DNA of 64,000 nucleotides from Cognatiluteimonas sedimenti (GCF_022808325.1 NZ_JALGCL010000001.1:229780-293779), one strand, 5' to 3'. Positions 36,321 to 45,456 are shown, numbered from the stretch's first letter. Notes: a model not told the origin generated them from the letters alone. Program-made: numbers and translations.

Positions 36321-38819
36321 ATGAGCCTTCGCGAGTACGCACGCAAGCGCCGCGCCGGGGAAACGCCGGAACCATTCGACGACACGCGTCCCGGCAAGCG
36401 CGGGCGACGCCCGATCTTCGTCGTGCAGCTGCACCACGCACGCGCGCGGCATTACGACTTCCGCCTGGAGATGGACGGCACGCTGAAGAGCTGGGCGGTG
36501 CCCAAGGGGCCTTCGCTGCGCGCGGGCGAGAAGCGCCTGGCGGTCGAGGTCGAGGACCATCCGCTGGGTTATGCGGGATTTTCGGGCGACATTCCCAAGG
36601 GCCATTACGGCGCCGGCCACGTCGACATCTTCGACCGTGGCGTATGGAACGCGGAAGGCGACCCGCTGGCGGGGCTGGCGGCCGGCAAGATCGATTTCGA
36701 ACTGCATGGCGACAAGCTGCACGGCGCCTGGAAGCTGGTGCGCACGCAACAGCGGCGCAGCGGCAAGCCGCAATGGTTGCTGCTCAAGCGCGATGATGCA
36801 TGGGCACGCGATGCCGAGGCCGACGACCTGGTAGCCGGTGTCGGCGCCCCCGGGGCTGCCGGCGCCAAGGGCGGCAATGGAACTGCCGCGACTCCCCGGC
36901 CGCCCAGGGCCAAGCCCGGCAAGCATGCCGGCGCTGCCCCGGCGAGGCGCTCGCGGGCATCGCGCCCGGACTGGGCCGGGCGGGCCGCGGCATTGCCCGG
37001 CGCCCGTGCCAGGAACCGCAACTGGAAGGCGCCGGCGCCTCAGCTGGCGACCTTGCGCCAGGCCCCGCCGCAAGGAGACGACTGGCTCCATGAACTCAAG
37101 TGGGATGGCTACCGCTTGCTGGCGGAAGTCGTCGCCGGCAAGGCGCGTTTGCTTTCCCGCAATGGGCTCGACTGGACCGCGGACTATCCGGAGATCGTGG
37201 TCGCGCTGGAGCGGCTGGGGGTGGCCGAAGGCAGCTTCGACGGGGAGCTGATCGCGCTCGATCCCAAAGGCGGCGACGACTTCGCCTTGTTGCAGCGGAC
37301 CATCCAGGGCAGTGCCCGCGGCGTGCTGCGCTACATGCTGTTCGACCTCCCGTCCCTGGCCGGCAGCGACCTGATGGCGGTCCCGCTGGACGAGCGCAAG
37401 GCGCTGCTGGAGAGCCTGCTGGAAGGGGCCGATCCGGTGCTGGCCTACAGTAGGCACATCGTCGGCCACGGACCGAAAGTGTTCGCCGCCAGTGCCACGC
37501 AGGGCATGGAAGGCATCATCAGCAAGGCGCTGGGCGCGCACTACACGCCCGGAAGGTCGGCGACCTGGCTCAAGACCAAGCACGCGCAGTCCGACGAATT
37601 CGTGATCGTCGGCTTCACCGCGCCCAAGCGCTCGCGTACCGGCTTCGGCTCGCTGCTGATGGCGACCCGCGAGCACGGCGCGCTGAAATACGTCGGCCGC
37701 GTCGGCACCGGCTTCGATGATGCGCAACTGCGTTCGTTGCTGGCGCGATTGCAGCCGCTGGCGCGCACGCCGCCGACGGTGACATTGCCGGCCCACGTGC
37801 CCTTCAGGCCGCGCGACGTGACCTGGGTCGAGCCACGCCTGGTCGCCGAGCTGGCGTTCCGCGGCTGGGGCAAGGAAGGGCTGCTGCGGCAGGCGAGTTT
37901 CCAGCGATTGCGGGAGGACAAGACCATGGACGACATCGGCGACCAGAGTGCCCCGGCGCAGCGGCTGACCAGCCCCGGCAAGGTGGTGTATCCGGAACTC
38001 GGCCTCAGCAAGCAGCAGGTCGCCGACTACTACCGCGCGGTGACGCCCTGGCTGCTGCCGGAGCTGGTGCGACGCCCGTTGTCGCTGCTGCGTTGCCCGG
38101 ACGGGCTCAAGGGCCAGTGCTTCTTCCAGAAGCACCACGCCGGGACCCTCGGTGCGGCCGTGCATGCAGTGCCGATCCGCGAAAAGAATGGCGGCAGCGA
38201 CGACTACCTCTACGTCGACGACATCGAGGGCGTGCTCGACCTGGTACAGATGAACACGCTGGAGCTGCATCCCTGGGGCGCGCGGATCGGGGATGTCGAA
38301 CACCCCGACCGCCTGGTGTTCGACCTGGATCCCGGTGAAGGGGTGGACTGGAAGGCGATCGTCGCGGCCGCCCGCGACGTGCGCGCGCGGCTGCAGGAGA
38401 TCGGGATGCAGAGCTTCGTGCGCCTGTCCGGGGGCAAGGGCCTGCACGTGGTGGTGCCGATCGCGCCGGGCCCGGACTGGGGGACGGCCAAGGCCTTCTG
38501 CGAAGCCTTCGCCGATGCGATGGCCACCCAGGCGCCGGACAAGTACGTCGCCACCGCAAGCAAGGCCAAGCGCCGCGGTGTGATCTTCATCGACTGGTTG
38601 CGCAACGGCCGCGGCGCCACCAGCGTCGCCAGCTGGTCGCTGCGCGCGCGCAAGGAGGCAGGCGTGGCGATGCCGCTGGCCTGGTCCGAATTGGGACGCA
38701 CGAAATCCGGCGCCGACTATCCGCTGCCACGCGCGCAACGCCGCGCCGCGAGCCTGCGCAAGGATCCCTGGGATGGCTGGGCGCAGGCCACGCAGCAGGA
38801 GCTGGTCGCGCTGGATTGA
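36321..38819 (+). CDS. ligD: Multifunctional DNA ligase D
   Basis: 832 residues in the order phosphoesterase, ligase, polymerase, as in Pseudomonas aeruginosa LigD. Phosphoesterase (1-160): His38, His44, Asp46, Arg48, His80 and Tyr84 match the Mn-dependent 3'-end site. A Gly/Pro/Arg linker follows to about 235. Ligase: nucleotidyl Lys260 in ELKWDGYR, FDGELIAL, EGIISK. Polymerase (about 545-832): Asp668 and Asp670 in VFDLDPGEG, SGGKGLHVVVPI. It trims, fills and seals double-strand breaks held by Ku. The GTG two codons upstream (36315) is a possible start. Operon with ku. Confidence 0.96.
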   Translation: MSLREYARKRRAGETPEPFDDTRPGKRGRRPIFVVQLHHARARHYDFRLEMDGTLKSWAVPKGPSLRAGEKRLAVEVEDHPLGYAGFSGDIPKGHYGAGHVDIFDRGVWNAEGDPLAGLAAGKIDFELHGDKLHGAWKLVRTQQRRSGKPQWLLLKRDDAWARDAEADDLVAGVGAPGAAGAKGGNGTAATPRPPRAKPGKHAGAAPARRSRASRPDWAGRAAALPGARARNRNWKAPAPQLATLRQAPPQGDDWLHELKWDGYRLLAEVVAGKARLLSRNGLDWTADYPEIVVALERLGVAEGSFDGELIALDPKGGDDFALLQRTIQGSARGVLRYMLFDLPSLAGSDLMAVPLDERKALLESLLEGADPVLAYSRHIVGHGPKVFAASATQGMEGIISKALGAHYTPGRSATWLKTKHAQSDEFVIVGFTAPKRSRTGFGSLLMATREHGALKYVGRVGTGFDDAQLRSLLARLQPLARTPPTVTLPAHVPFRPRDVTWVEPRLVAELAFRGWGKEGLLRQASFQRLREDKTMDDIGDQSAPAQRLTSPGKVVYPELGLSKQQVADYYRAVTPWLLPELVRRPLSLLRCPDGLKGQCFFQKHHAGTLGAAVHAVPIREKNGGSDDYLYVDDIEGVLDLVQMNTLELHPWGARIGDVEHPDRLVFDLDPGEGVDWKAIVAAARDVRARLQEIGMQSFVRLSGGKGLHVVVPIAPGPDWGTAKAFCEAFADAMATQAPDKYVATASKAKRRGVIFIDWLRNGRGATSVASWSLRARKEAGVAMPLAWSELGRTKSGADYPLPRAQRRAASLRKDPWDGWAQATQQELVALD

Positions 38820-38856
38820 TGCGCCGGCGCTGGACGGGTTTGGTCGTCGACCGGAG

Positions 38857-38886
38857 AAAAAGCCGCCCGGATCGCTCCGGGCGGCT
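38857..38886 (-). terminator. Intrinsic terminator of dcp, in the gap after ligD
   Basis: An 11-bp perfect stem (38861-38871 with 38876-38886). Read on the minus strand it is followed by TTTTT, so it serves the exported M3 peptidase gene; on the plus strand it may also stop ligD transcription without a T-run. Confidence 0.8.
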
Positions 38887-38908
38887 CGCTTGGGGCGTAT
38901 CCCGTGGC

Positions 38909-41131
38909 TTACGGCTTCGGCGGAACCGGGCCTGTGTCGGGCTTGGCCGCGTCGTCGCCGCCTTCCGCAACCAGGCCACGGCGCTCCAGCAGCGGCGCGA
39001 TCTCCGGGTCGGCGCCATAGAAGGCCTTGAACAGTTCCAGCGCATCCTGGCTGCCGCCGCGTGACAGGATCATGTCGCGGAAGCGGTTGCCGTTCTCCCG
39101 CGTCAGGCCGCCGTGCTCGCGGATCCACTTCGCGGTGTCGGCATCCAGCACCTCCGACCAGATGTAGGCGTAGTAGCCGGCCGCGTAACCGCCCATGATG
39201 TGGCTGAAATACGGGGTGCGGTAGCGCGGCGGCACCGGGGCGTAGTCCAGGCCGACGGACTTGAGCGCGGCGGCTTCGTAATCCATCACCCCGGCGGCGT
39301 CGGGCAGCTGGTCGGCGGCGACCTGGTGCCACTTCTGGTCGAGCATCGCCGCGCCCAGGTACTCGGTGGTGGCAAAACCTTCGTTGAACTTGGAGGCCGC
39401 CATCACCTTGTCCAGCAGCGCCTTGGGCATCGGCTCGCCGGTCTGCCAGTGCCTGGCGTAATTGGCCAGCACCACCGGGTCGTCCATCCACATCTCGTTG
39501 ACCTGCGAGGGGAACTCGACGAAGTCGCGCGGCACGTTGGTGCCGGAGAAGTAGGGGTACTTCACGTCCGAGAACATGCCGTGCAGGACGTGGCCGAATT
39601 CGTGGAAGGCGGTGTTGGCGTCGTCCCAGGTCATCAGCGCGGGCTTGCCTGCCGCCGGCTTGGTGACGTTGAGGTGCAGCGCGACGACCGGCTTGGTGCC
39701 CATCAGGTCGGACTGGTCGACGTAGGAGCTCATCCACGCGCCGCCCTGCTTGGTCGGGCGCGCGTACGGGTCCACCAGCACCAGCGCGAGCTGCGAACCA
39801 TCCTCGTTGGACACGTCGTAGACGCGCACGTCGGGCTGGTACACCGGCAGGTCCGTGCGACGCTTGAACTTCAGGCCGTACAGCTTGCCGGCGGCGAAGA
39901 ACACGCCGTTCTCCAGGACGTTGTCCAGTTCGAGGTAGGGCTTGATCTGCGACTCGTCGTAGTCGTACTGCGCCTTGCGCACCTTTTCGGTGTAGTAGGC
40001 CCAGTCCCACGGCTGCAGCTGGAAGCTCGGCTGGCCCTTGGCCTTCTGCTCGCTGTCGATCATCGCCTGCAGCACCGAGCCTTCGCGGCGCGCGTTGGCG
40101 ACGGCGATTGGCGCCAGCTTTTCGAGCATGGCGTTGATGGCTTCCGGCGTCTTCGCGGTTTCCTCGGCGACCGCGAACGCGGCGTAGTTCGGGTAACCCA
40201 TGATCTTCGCGCGCTCGGCGCGCAGCCTGGTCACCTGCGACACCGCCGCGCGCGTGTCCCACTGGTTGCCGCGGCTGCCGCGCGCGACCGAGGCGCGATG
40301 GATGCGCTCGCGCAGGGCGCGATTGTCGAGCTGCGCCTCGGTGGGCTGGCCGGTGGTGTTGAGCAACGGGATCAGGAACTTGCCGTCCAGGCCCTTGGCC
40401 TTGGCGGCTTCGGCGGCGGCGTTGACCTGGTCGTCGGTCATGCCGGACAGTTCGTCGCGGCTGTCGACCACGATCGCGGAATCATTGCGCTCGGCGAGCA
40501 CGTCCTGGCTGAACTTCGTCGTCAGCGTCGCCAGTTCGGCATTGATCGCCTTGACCCGTTCCTGCTGTTGCGGCGTCAGGTTGGCGCCGGCGCGGACGAA
40601 ATCGGTGTAGTAGCGCTCAACCAGGCGCGCGTCCTGGGCGTCGAGGCCGAGGGTGCCGCGGCTGTCGTACAGCGCCTTGACCCGCGCGAACAGCTTCGGG
40701 TTGAGGTACAGGGCGTCGCGGTGCGCCGCGAACCTGGGCGAGTATTGGGCGTCGAGCTTGTCCAGCGTGTCGCTGGTGTCGGCGCTGGTGAGGTTGCCGA
40801 ACACGTAGCGTGCGCGCGACAGCACCTGGCCGGAACGTTCCATCGCCAGGATCGTGTTATCGAAGGTCGGCGCGGCGTCGCTGGCGGCGATGGCGTCGAA
40901 TTCCTGCCGCTGCTCGGCCATGCCGCGATCGAATGCGGGGCCGAAATCGCTGGCCTGGATCTTGTCGAACTGCGGGTACTGCAGCGGCAGCGGGCTCTCG
41001 GCGAAGAACGGGTTGGACGATTGCGGGGTGCTGGACACGGGCTGGTCCGGTGCGGGGGAGGAAGCGGCGGCGTGGGCCGGCGCGGCGGCGGCCAGGGCCA
41101 GGGCCACGGCCAGGGCAAGCGGATGGTTCAT
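38909..41131 (-). CDS. dcp: Exported M3-family peptidyl-dipeptidase (Dcp-like)
   Basis: 740 residues with a signal peptide (LALAVALALAAAAPAHAAA). The zinc site is HEFGH at 510-514 in the M3 context FHEFGHVLHGM, with Glu ligand downstream in PSQVNEMW, and the substrate-domain motif YFSHIMGGYAAGYYAYIWSEVLDAD near the C-terminus, typical of Dcp/OpdA. It removes C-terminal dipeptides. The signal peptide places it in the periplasm, unlike E. coli Dcp, which is reported mainly from cytoplasm. The C-terminal tail has extra Pro and Lys residues. Confidence 0.93.
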   Translation of the reverse strand: MNHPLALAVALALAAAAPAHAAASSPAPDQPVSSTPQSSNPFFAESPLPLQYPQFDKIQASDFGPAFDRGMAEQRQEFDAIAASDAAPTFDNTILAMERSGQVLSRARYVFGNLTSADTSDTLDKLDAQYSPRFAAHRDALYLNPKLFARVKALYDSRGTLGLDAQDARLVERYYTDFVRAGANLTPQQQERVKAINAELATLTTKFSQDVLAERNDSAIVVDSRDELSGMTDDQVNAAAEAAKAKGLDGKFLIPLLNTTGQPTEAQLDNRALRERIHRASVARGSRGNQWDTRAAVSQVTRLRAERAKIMGYPNYAAFAVAEETAKTPEAINAMLEKLAPIAVANARREGSVLQAMIDSEQKAKGQPSFQLQPWDWAYYTEKVRKAQYDYDESQIKPYLELDNVLENGVFFAAGKLYGLKFKRRTDLPVYQPDVRVYDVSNEDGSQLALVLVDPYARPTKQGGAWMSSYVDQSDLMGTKPVVALHLNVTKPAAGKPALMTWDDANTAFHEFGHVLHGMFSDVKYPYFSGTNVPRDFVEFPSQVNEMWMDDPVVLANYARHWQTGEPMPKALLDKVMAASKFNEGFATTEYLGAAMLDQKWHQVAADQLPDAAGVMDYEAAALKSVGLDYAPVPPRYRTPYFSHIMGGYAAGYYAYIWSEVLDADTAKWIREHGGLTRENGNRFRDMILSRGGSQDALELFKAFYGADPEIAPLLERRGLVAEGGDDAAKPDTGPVPPKP

Positions 41132-41296
41132 GCGGGCAATCCCTCGGAGGCAAGCCGCCAGCCTAGCCGATGTCGCGGCATCGAGCCCATGGCGAAGGTA
41201 CTGCCAACGCGGCGGCCAGGGGTCGGCGGGTTGGGTTCACGCCGCCAGAACCGCGCGCGGGGCAGGCTGGGCTTCCCCCCACGCCAGGAGCAGACC

Positions 41297-41716
41297 ATGG
41301 AGTTGAACACCGTGATGACCGCCAATCCCGCGTGCTGCAGCCGCGACACGCCGTTGCGGGAAGTGGCGAAGATGATGCTGGACAACGATTGCGGCCTGAT
41401 CCCGGTGGTCGACGACCAGCGGCAGTTGCTGGGCGTGGTCACAGATCGCGACATCGCCACCCGTGCCGTCGCCGGCGGCAAGGACCCGGCAAGCTGCAGT
41501 GCCGGTGATTGCATGAGCACGCCGGTGAAGTCGGTTGCCGCGGACAGCACGCTGGCCGATTGCTGCGCGGCGATGGAGGCCGGTCAGGTGCGGCGGGTGC
41601 CGGTGGTCGATGCGCAGGGTCGCCTCTGCGGCATCGTGTCGCAGGCCGACGTGGCCTTGAGTGGCCGCGACGAGAAGACCGCCGAGGTCGTCAAGCAGGT
41701 GTCCAGGCCGAACTGA
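41297..41716 (+). CDS. Tandem CBS-domain protein
   Basis: 139 residues made of two CBS repeats: VMTANPACCSRDTPLREVAKMM ... IPVVDDQRQLLGVVTDRDIA and CMSTPVKSVAADSTLADCCAAM ... VPVVDAQGRLCGIVSQADVA. No other domain. CBS pairs bind adenine nucleotides and act as energy or redox sensors; free-standing ones often appear in stress islands. Five extra cysteines (for example ACC, SCSAGDC, DCC) are notable. CAGGAG precedes the ATG. Confidence 0.92.
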   Translation: MELNTVMTANPACCSRDTPLREVAKMMLDNDCGLIPVVDDQRQLLGVVTDRDIATRAVAGGKDPASCSAGDCMSTPVKSVAADSTLADCCAAMEAGQVRRVPVVDAQGRLCGIVSQADVALSGRDEKTAEVVKQVSRPN

Positions 41717-41876
41717 TCCGCCGGGCGGGCCGCACGACGCTGGAGCAGCGTCGCAGCGGCGATGTCGGGCGCCGGTGCATCGCGAAAACGCCGTCCCGGA
41801 TGGCGGCGTTTTCCATGGCACGTGCTTCCGCCGCCGGGGCATAATCCGGCGGCAACCGCGATGCCACGGAGAGCCC

Positions 41877-42359
41877 ATGACCACTGCCTACGACTTCAGC
41901 GCCACCGACATCGACGGCCAGCCGCAGGCGCTGTCGCAGTACCAGGGCAAGGTCCTGCTGATCGTCAACGTCGCGTCCAGGTGCGGGTTTACCCCCCAGT
42001 ACGCGGGGCTGGAACGGCTGTGGCGCGACTATCGCGGGCGCGGCCTGGTGGTGCTTGGCTTCCCCTGCGACCAGTTCGGCCACCAGGAGCCGGGCGATGC
42101 CGCCGAGATCAAGAACTTCTGTTCGCTGACCTACGATGTCGACTTCCCGATGTTCGCCAAGATCGAGGTCAATGGCGCCGGCGCGCATCCTCTTTGGCAA
42201 TGGCTCAAGGACGAGAAGGGCGGGCTGCTGGGCATTGATGCCATCAAGTGGAACTTCACCAAGTTCCTGGTCGGCCGCGATGGCCGCGTGCTCAAGCGCT
42301 ATGCGCCGACCGACAAGCCCGAATCCATGGCCCGGGACATCGAGGCCGCCCTCGCATGA
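41877..42359 (+). CDS. Glutathione peroxidase family protein
   Basis: 160 residues, the size of BtuE/Gpx. Active-site Cys in NVASRCGFTPQY, Gln context in FPCDQFGHQEP and Trp in KWNFTKFLV complete the catalytic set; cysteine replaces selenocysteine. It reduces peroxides with glutathione or, more often in bacteria, thioredoxin. A CATAAT box at 41840-41845 may be the -10 element. The stop overlaps the next start (ATGA), coupling it to a STAS-like protein gene. Confidence 0.94.
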   Translation: MTTAYDFSATDIDGQPQALSQYQGKVLLIVNVASRCGFTPQYAGLERLWRDYRGRGLVVLGFPCDQFGHQEPGDAAEIKNFCSLTYDVDFPMFAKIEVNGAGAHPLWQWLKDEKGGLLGIDAIKWNFTKFLVGRDGRVLKRYAPTDKPESMARDIEAALA

Positions 42360-42751
42360 AGGCAGGCGACCCCGGGGATTGCGCTGGATACAGGATCGAA
42401 TTCGAGTCCAGCGGCCCGCTGTTGCGCGTCCGCGTGACCGGCGCCGGGTCGTACGCCGCGACCGTCGACTACTGGCGGCAGATCCTGGCCGAGGTGCAGG
42501 CGCGCAAGCCCGGCGGACTGCTGCTGGTCGATGAGTTGCAGGGGCCGGCGCTCACGGCCGGGGAGTGGCAGTCGCTGGTGGACGGAACCCGGCAGCAGGG
42601 CCTGGAGACGGTGCGGATCGCCCACGTCAAGCCGCTCGGCTTGCAGAGCGTCGAACACTGCGAGATCTACGCCCGGGAGGTCGGCCTGGAGGCCCGGGTG
42701 TTCGACAACGAGACCAACGCACGCCTGTGGTTGCGTTACGGCGGCGCATGA
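42356..42751 (+). CDS. STAS/SpoIIAA-like protein, paralogue A (131 aa)
   Basis: Function not recognised. Predicted alternating strands and helices: LLRVRVTG, a long helix with YWRQIL, the strand LLLVDELQGP, then ETVRIAHV, and the final VFDNETNARLWLRYGG. This layout is like STAS/SpoIIAA-type domains. Clear homology to the next gene and to 57433-57828: all three share LLxxxxLxxP-like centre, a (V/I)R(I/V)A strand and a VF-x-(N/D)E-x-A-x-x-WL-x-(Y/H)G end. Translationally coupled to glutathione peroxidase. It could be a protein-interaction or ligand-sensing module. Confidence 0.75.
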   Translation: MKAGDPGDCAGYRIEFESSGPLLRVRVTGAGSYAATVDYWRQILAEVQARKPGGLLLVDELQGPALTAGEWQSLVDGTRQQGLETVRIAHVKPLGLQSVEHCEIYAREVGLEARVFDNETNARLWLRYGGA

Positions 42752-42772
42752 TGCCGCAGGATCGACGCGATC

Positions 42773-43198
42773 GTGGCAGGCCCAGGCATCGGTGCCGCCG
42801 TGCGCGATGACGACTTCGGCCCGGTCACGATGGAGGCCGACCGCGAGATCCCCGGCGTGCTGCGGGTCCGCGTGCATGGACGCGGCGGCGACGCCGGTGC
42901 CGCGCTGCGCCGCTGGCGCCACCACATCCTGCGCGCGCGTACGGCAGGGCTGGAGCGCCTGCTGGTGATCCGCGACCTGCAGGGCCCCGTGATCAGCGAG
43001 GAAGAGCTGGGCGAGCTCGTGATGCAGCTTGGCCGCCTCGACCTGCACGGCCTGCGCGTCGCCCTGGTGCAGACACGCCATGAGCGCCATCGCATCGATG
43101 AACTCGGGACCTTGCTGGCGATGGAACAGGGCGCGGATGCGCGCGTGTTCCCTGACGAGGCCTCGGCGCTGCTGTGGCTGCGCCACGGCACCGATTGA
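42773..43198 (+). CDS. STAS/SpoIIAA-like protein, paralogue B (141 aa)
   Basis: Second member of the family, 141 residues from GTG 42773. Landmarks: VLRVRVHG, RWRHHIL, LLVIRDLQGPVISEEEL, GLRVALVQ and ending VFPDEASALLWLRHGTD. It lies in the same frame as paralogue A, separated by one TGA and 21 bases, so it looks like a tandem duplication. A weak AGGA lies 11 bases upstream of the GTG. No ATG is available at the family N-terminus. Function unknown; probably an interaction domain. Confidence 0.68.
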   Translation: MAGPGIGAAVRDDDFGPVTMEADREIPGVLRVRVHGRGGDAGAALRRWRHHILRARTAGLERLLVIRDLQGPVISEEELGELVMQLGRLDLHGLRVALVQTRHERHRIDELGTLLAMEQGADARVFPDEASALLWLRHGTD

Positions 43199-43301
43199 AG
43201 CGCGGCCGCGACCTCGCGAAAAACGCTCGTTCGAACAGGTGAGGCCCAGGCTGCTGTCCACCGCGGCGACGCGCGCGAATGGACGCTCTTGCCGACTGCC
43301 G

Positions 43302-44111
43302 CTACTTCTCGACGAAGGCGCGTTCGAACACGTAGTGCCCGGGCACCCCGATCCGCGGCGCGGCGGTGAAGCCGCGGCCGTCCAGCAGCGCCCGGAAATC
43401 GGCCAGCATCCCCGGGCTGCCGCACAGCATCGCCCGGTCGTGGGCCGGATCGAGCGGCGCCAGGCCGAGGTCGGCGGCGAGTTGGCCGCTGGCCATGAGG
43501 TCGGTAAGGCGGCCGCGGTGTCGACGGCCCTCGTGGATGAAGTCCTCGCGCGTGACCGCGGGGTAATAACGCAGCCGCCCGCGCACCAGGTCGCCGAGGT
43601 ATTCGTGCCGTGGCAGCAGTTGCAGGATGTCGTCGCGATAGCACAGGTCGCGTTCGTGGCGCACGCCGTGGCACAGCACCACGGTCTCGAAACGCTCGTA
43701 GGTTCCGGGGTCCTTGATGATCGACAGCCACGGCGCGAAACCGGTGCCGGTACCCAGCAGGTACAGGTTGCGGCCGGGATGCAGGTCGTGGATCAGCAAC
43801 GTCCCGGTCGGCTTGCGCCCCACCAGCACCTCGTCGCCCGGTCGGATGTGCTGCAGGCGCGAGGTCAACGGCCCGCCCGGCACCTTGATGCTGAAGAACT
43901 CGAGGTGCTCTTCCCAGTTGCCGCTGGCGATCGAATAGGCGCGCAACAGCGGCTTTTGCGAACCGTCCGGCTGCGGCACCTGAAGCCCGAGCATCACGAA
44001 CTGCCCGCTGTCGAAGCGCAGGCCGGGATCGCGGGTGGTGGTGAAACTGAAGTAGTCGTCGGTCCAGTGACGGACGTCCAGCACGGTTTGGGCGCCGAAG
44101 GCAGAGGACAT
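43302..44111 (-). CDS. fpr: Ferredoxin/flavodoxin-NADP(+) reductase
   Basis: 269 residues. FAD-binding RAYSIAS and LEFFSIKVPGGPLTSRL, NADP-binding LLGTGTGFAPWLSIIKD and VVLCHGVRH, and the C-terminal MLCGSPGML with VFERAFVEK are typical of the Fpr family (gammaproteobacterial subclass I/II). It moves electrons between NADPH and ferredoxin or flavodoxin, in oxidative stress and Fe-S repair. A TACAAT box at 44143-44148 on this strand is a plausible -10 element 31 bases before the start codon. Divergent from the MgtC-like gene. Confidence 0.93.
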   Translation of the reverse strand: MSSAFGAQTVLDVRHWTDDYFSFTTTRDPGLRFDSGQFVMLGLQVPQPDGSQKPLLRAYSIASGNWEEHLEFFSIKVPGGPLTSRLQHIRPGDEVLVGRKPTGTLLIHDLHPGRNLYLLGTGTGFAPWLSIIKDPGTYERFETVVLCHGVRHERDLCYRDDILQLLPRHEYLGDLVRGRLRYYPAVTREDFIHEGRRHRGRLTDLMASGQLAADLGLAPLDPAHDRAMLCGSPGMLADFRALLDGRGFTAAPRIGVPGHYVFERAFVEK

Positions 44112-44142
44112 GCGGGCAGCGGTGACGCGAGGGGGCGGCCAT

Positions 44143-44148
44143 TGTAGC
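44143..44148 (-). promoter_or_regulatory. Putative -10 element (TACAAT) for fpr
   Basis: TACAAT on the minus strand 31 bases from the fpr start codon; no clear -35. Confidence 0.35.
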
Positions 44149-44206
44149 GAACGGCGGCCTGCGACCCGCCTTGCCAGTACAGGTGGCCGCGGTGCACGCT
44201 TGCGCC

Positions 44207-45448
44207 ATGCCTGCACCATCCACCGAGCTGGCCGGGATCGCGGTCGCCGCCGGCATTGGCCTGCTGGTCGGCATCGAGCGCGAGCGCAGCAAGGGCGACG
44301 GCGCGACGCGCGCGGCCGCGGGCGTGCGCACCTTCCTGCTGCTGGCACTGACCGGCGCGGTCGCGCAGCTGCTCGGGCCGCTGGCGGTAGCCGTGGGGGG
44401 CGCCTTCGTCGCCCTGGCCGCGCTGGCGAGCTACCGCTACAGCCGCGACCAGGACCCTGGCCTGACGACCGAAGCGGCGATGCTGCTGGTGTACCTGCTC
44501 GGGGTGCTGGCGATGCAGCGGATGGTGCTGGCCGCCGGGCTTGGGGTGGCGGTCGCGGTGGTGCTGGCAAGCAAGCCGCGCCTGCATCGGTTCACCCGCC
44601 AGGTGCTGACCACGCAGGAGTTGCACGACATCCTGCTGCTGGCTGCGGCCGCGGCGATCGTGCTGCCGCTGCTGCCCAACCGCACCATCGATCCGTGGCA
44701 GGCGTTGAATCCGCGCCGGTTGTGGTGGCTGGTGGTGCTGGTGATGGGCATCCAGGCGATGGGCTACGTGGCCCTGCGCGCGCTCGGCGCCCGTGCCGGA
44801 CTGGCGCTGGCCGGGCTGGCGGGCGGCTTCGTGTCCAGCACCGCGACCATCGCGGCGATGGGCGAGCGATCGCGTGGGACGCCGGCCCTGGCGCCGGCCT
44901 GCGCAAGCGCGGCGTTGCTGTCCAATGTCGGCACTGTGCTGCAGTTGGCGGTCGTGGTCGGCGCGTTTTCGCCGGCCTTGCTGCAGTCGATCGCCTGGCC
45001 GCTGGTGGCCAGCGGCGTGGTCGCCATCATTGCCGCAGCGGCGTGGAGCTGGCGCGCGCTGGCGACGCCGGCGGCCATGGAGCCGGGGCGGCTCGGGCGC
45101 CCGTTCGAACCGCTGCACGCACTCGCCTTCGTTGCGATCGTCGCCGCGGCCTTGCTGCTGTCGGCGGTGCTGCATGCCTGGCGCGGGGATGCGGGGCTGG
45201 TCTGGGCGGCGGGCGCAGCGGGTCTGGCGGACGTGCACGCAGCCGCGGCGTCGCTGGCGCAACTCGTCGGGGTGGGCCAGGTCGACGTGGCTGCCGCGCG
45301 CTGGCCCCTGGTGGCGGCGCTGGTGACCAATTCGTCGCTCAAGCTGCTGTTCGCGTTCCTGCGCGGCGGTAGCGGCTACGGCCTGCGGGTGCTTACCGGG
45401 GTGGCCGCGATGGTGGTGGCGTTCGTGCTGGGGCTGTGGCTGCGCTGA
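44207..45448 (+). CDS. MgtC/DUF4010-family membrane protein
   Basis: 413 residues with about 11-12 membrane helices. The N-terminal IGLLVGIERERSKGDGATRAAAGVRTF is the MgtC/SapB signature and the rest is the DUF4010 (COG3174) membrane domain with LAGLAGGFVSSTATIAAM and ALVTNSSLKLLFAF. The role is unsettled; related proteins are linked to Mg stress. ATG 44207 lies just ahead of the signature; a TTG at 44171 would add 12 residues. Convergent with the uspA gene (8 bp gap). Confidence 0.88.
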   Translation: MPAPSTELAGIAVAAGIGLLVGIERERSKGDGATRAAAGVRTFLLLALTGAVAQLLGPLAVAVGGAFVALAALASYRYSRDQDPGLTTEAAMLLVYLLGVLAMQRMVLAAGLGVAVAVVLASKPRLHRFTRQVLTTQELHDILLLAAAAAIVLPLLPNRTIDPWQALNPRRLWWLVVLVMGIQAMGYVALRALGARAGLALAGLAGGFVSSTATIAAMGERSRGTPALAPACASAALLSNVGTVLQLAVVVGAFSPALLQSIAWPLVASGVVAIIAAAAWSWRALATPAAMEPGRLGRPFEPLHALAFVAIVAAALLLSAVLHAWRGDAGLVWAAGAAGLADVHAAAASLAQLVGVGQVDVAAARWPLVAALVTNSSLKLLFAFLRGGSGYGLRVLTGVAAMVVAFVLGLWLR

Positions 45449-45456
45449 TCCGCGCT

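Noticed and set aside
35304-40262. Very long open frame (1652 codons) on the minus strand
   Set aside because: It is antisense to ku, ligD and dcp, has Arg/Gly/His-heavy composition without any domain, and arises from high GC at third positions.
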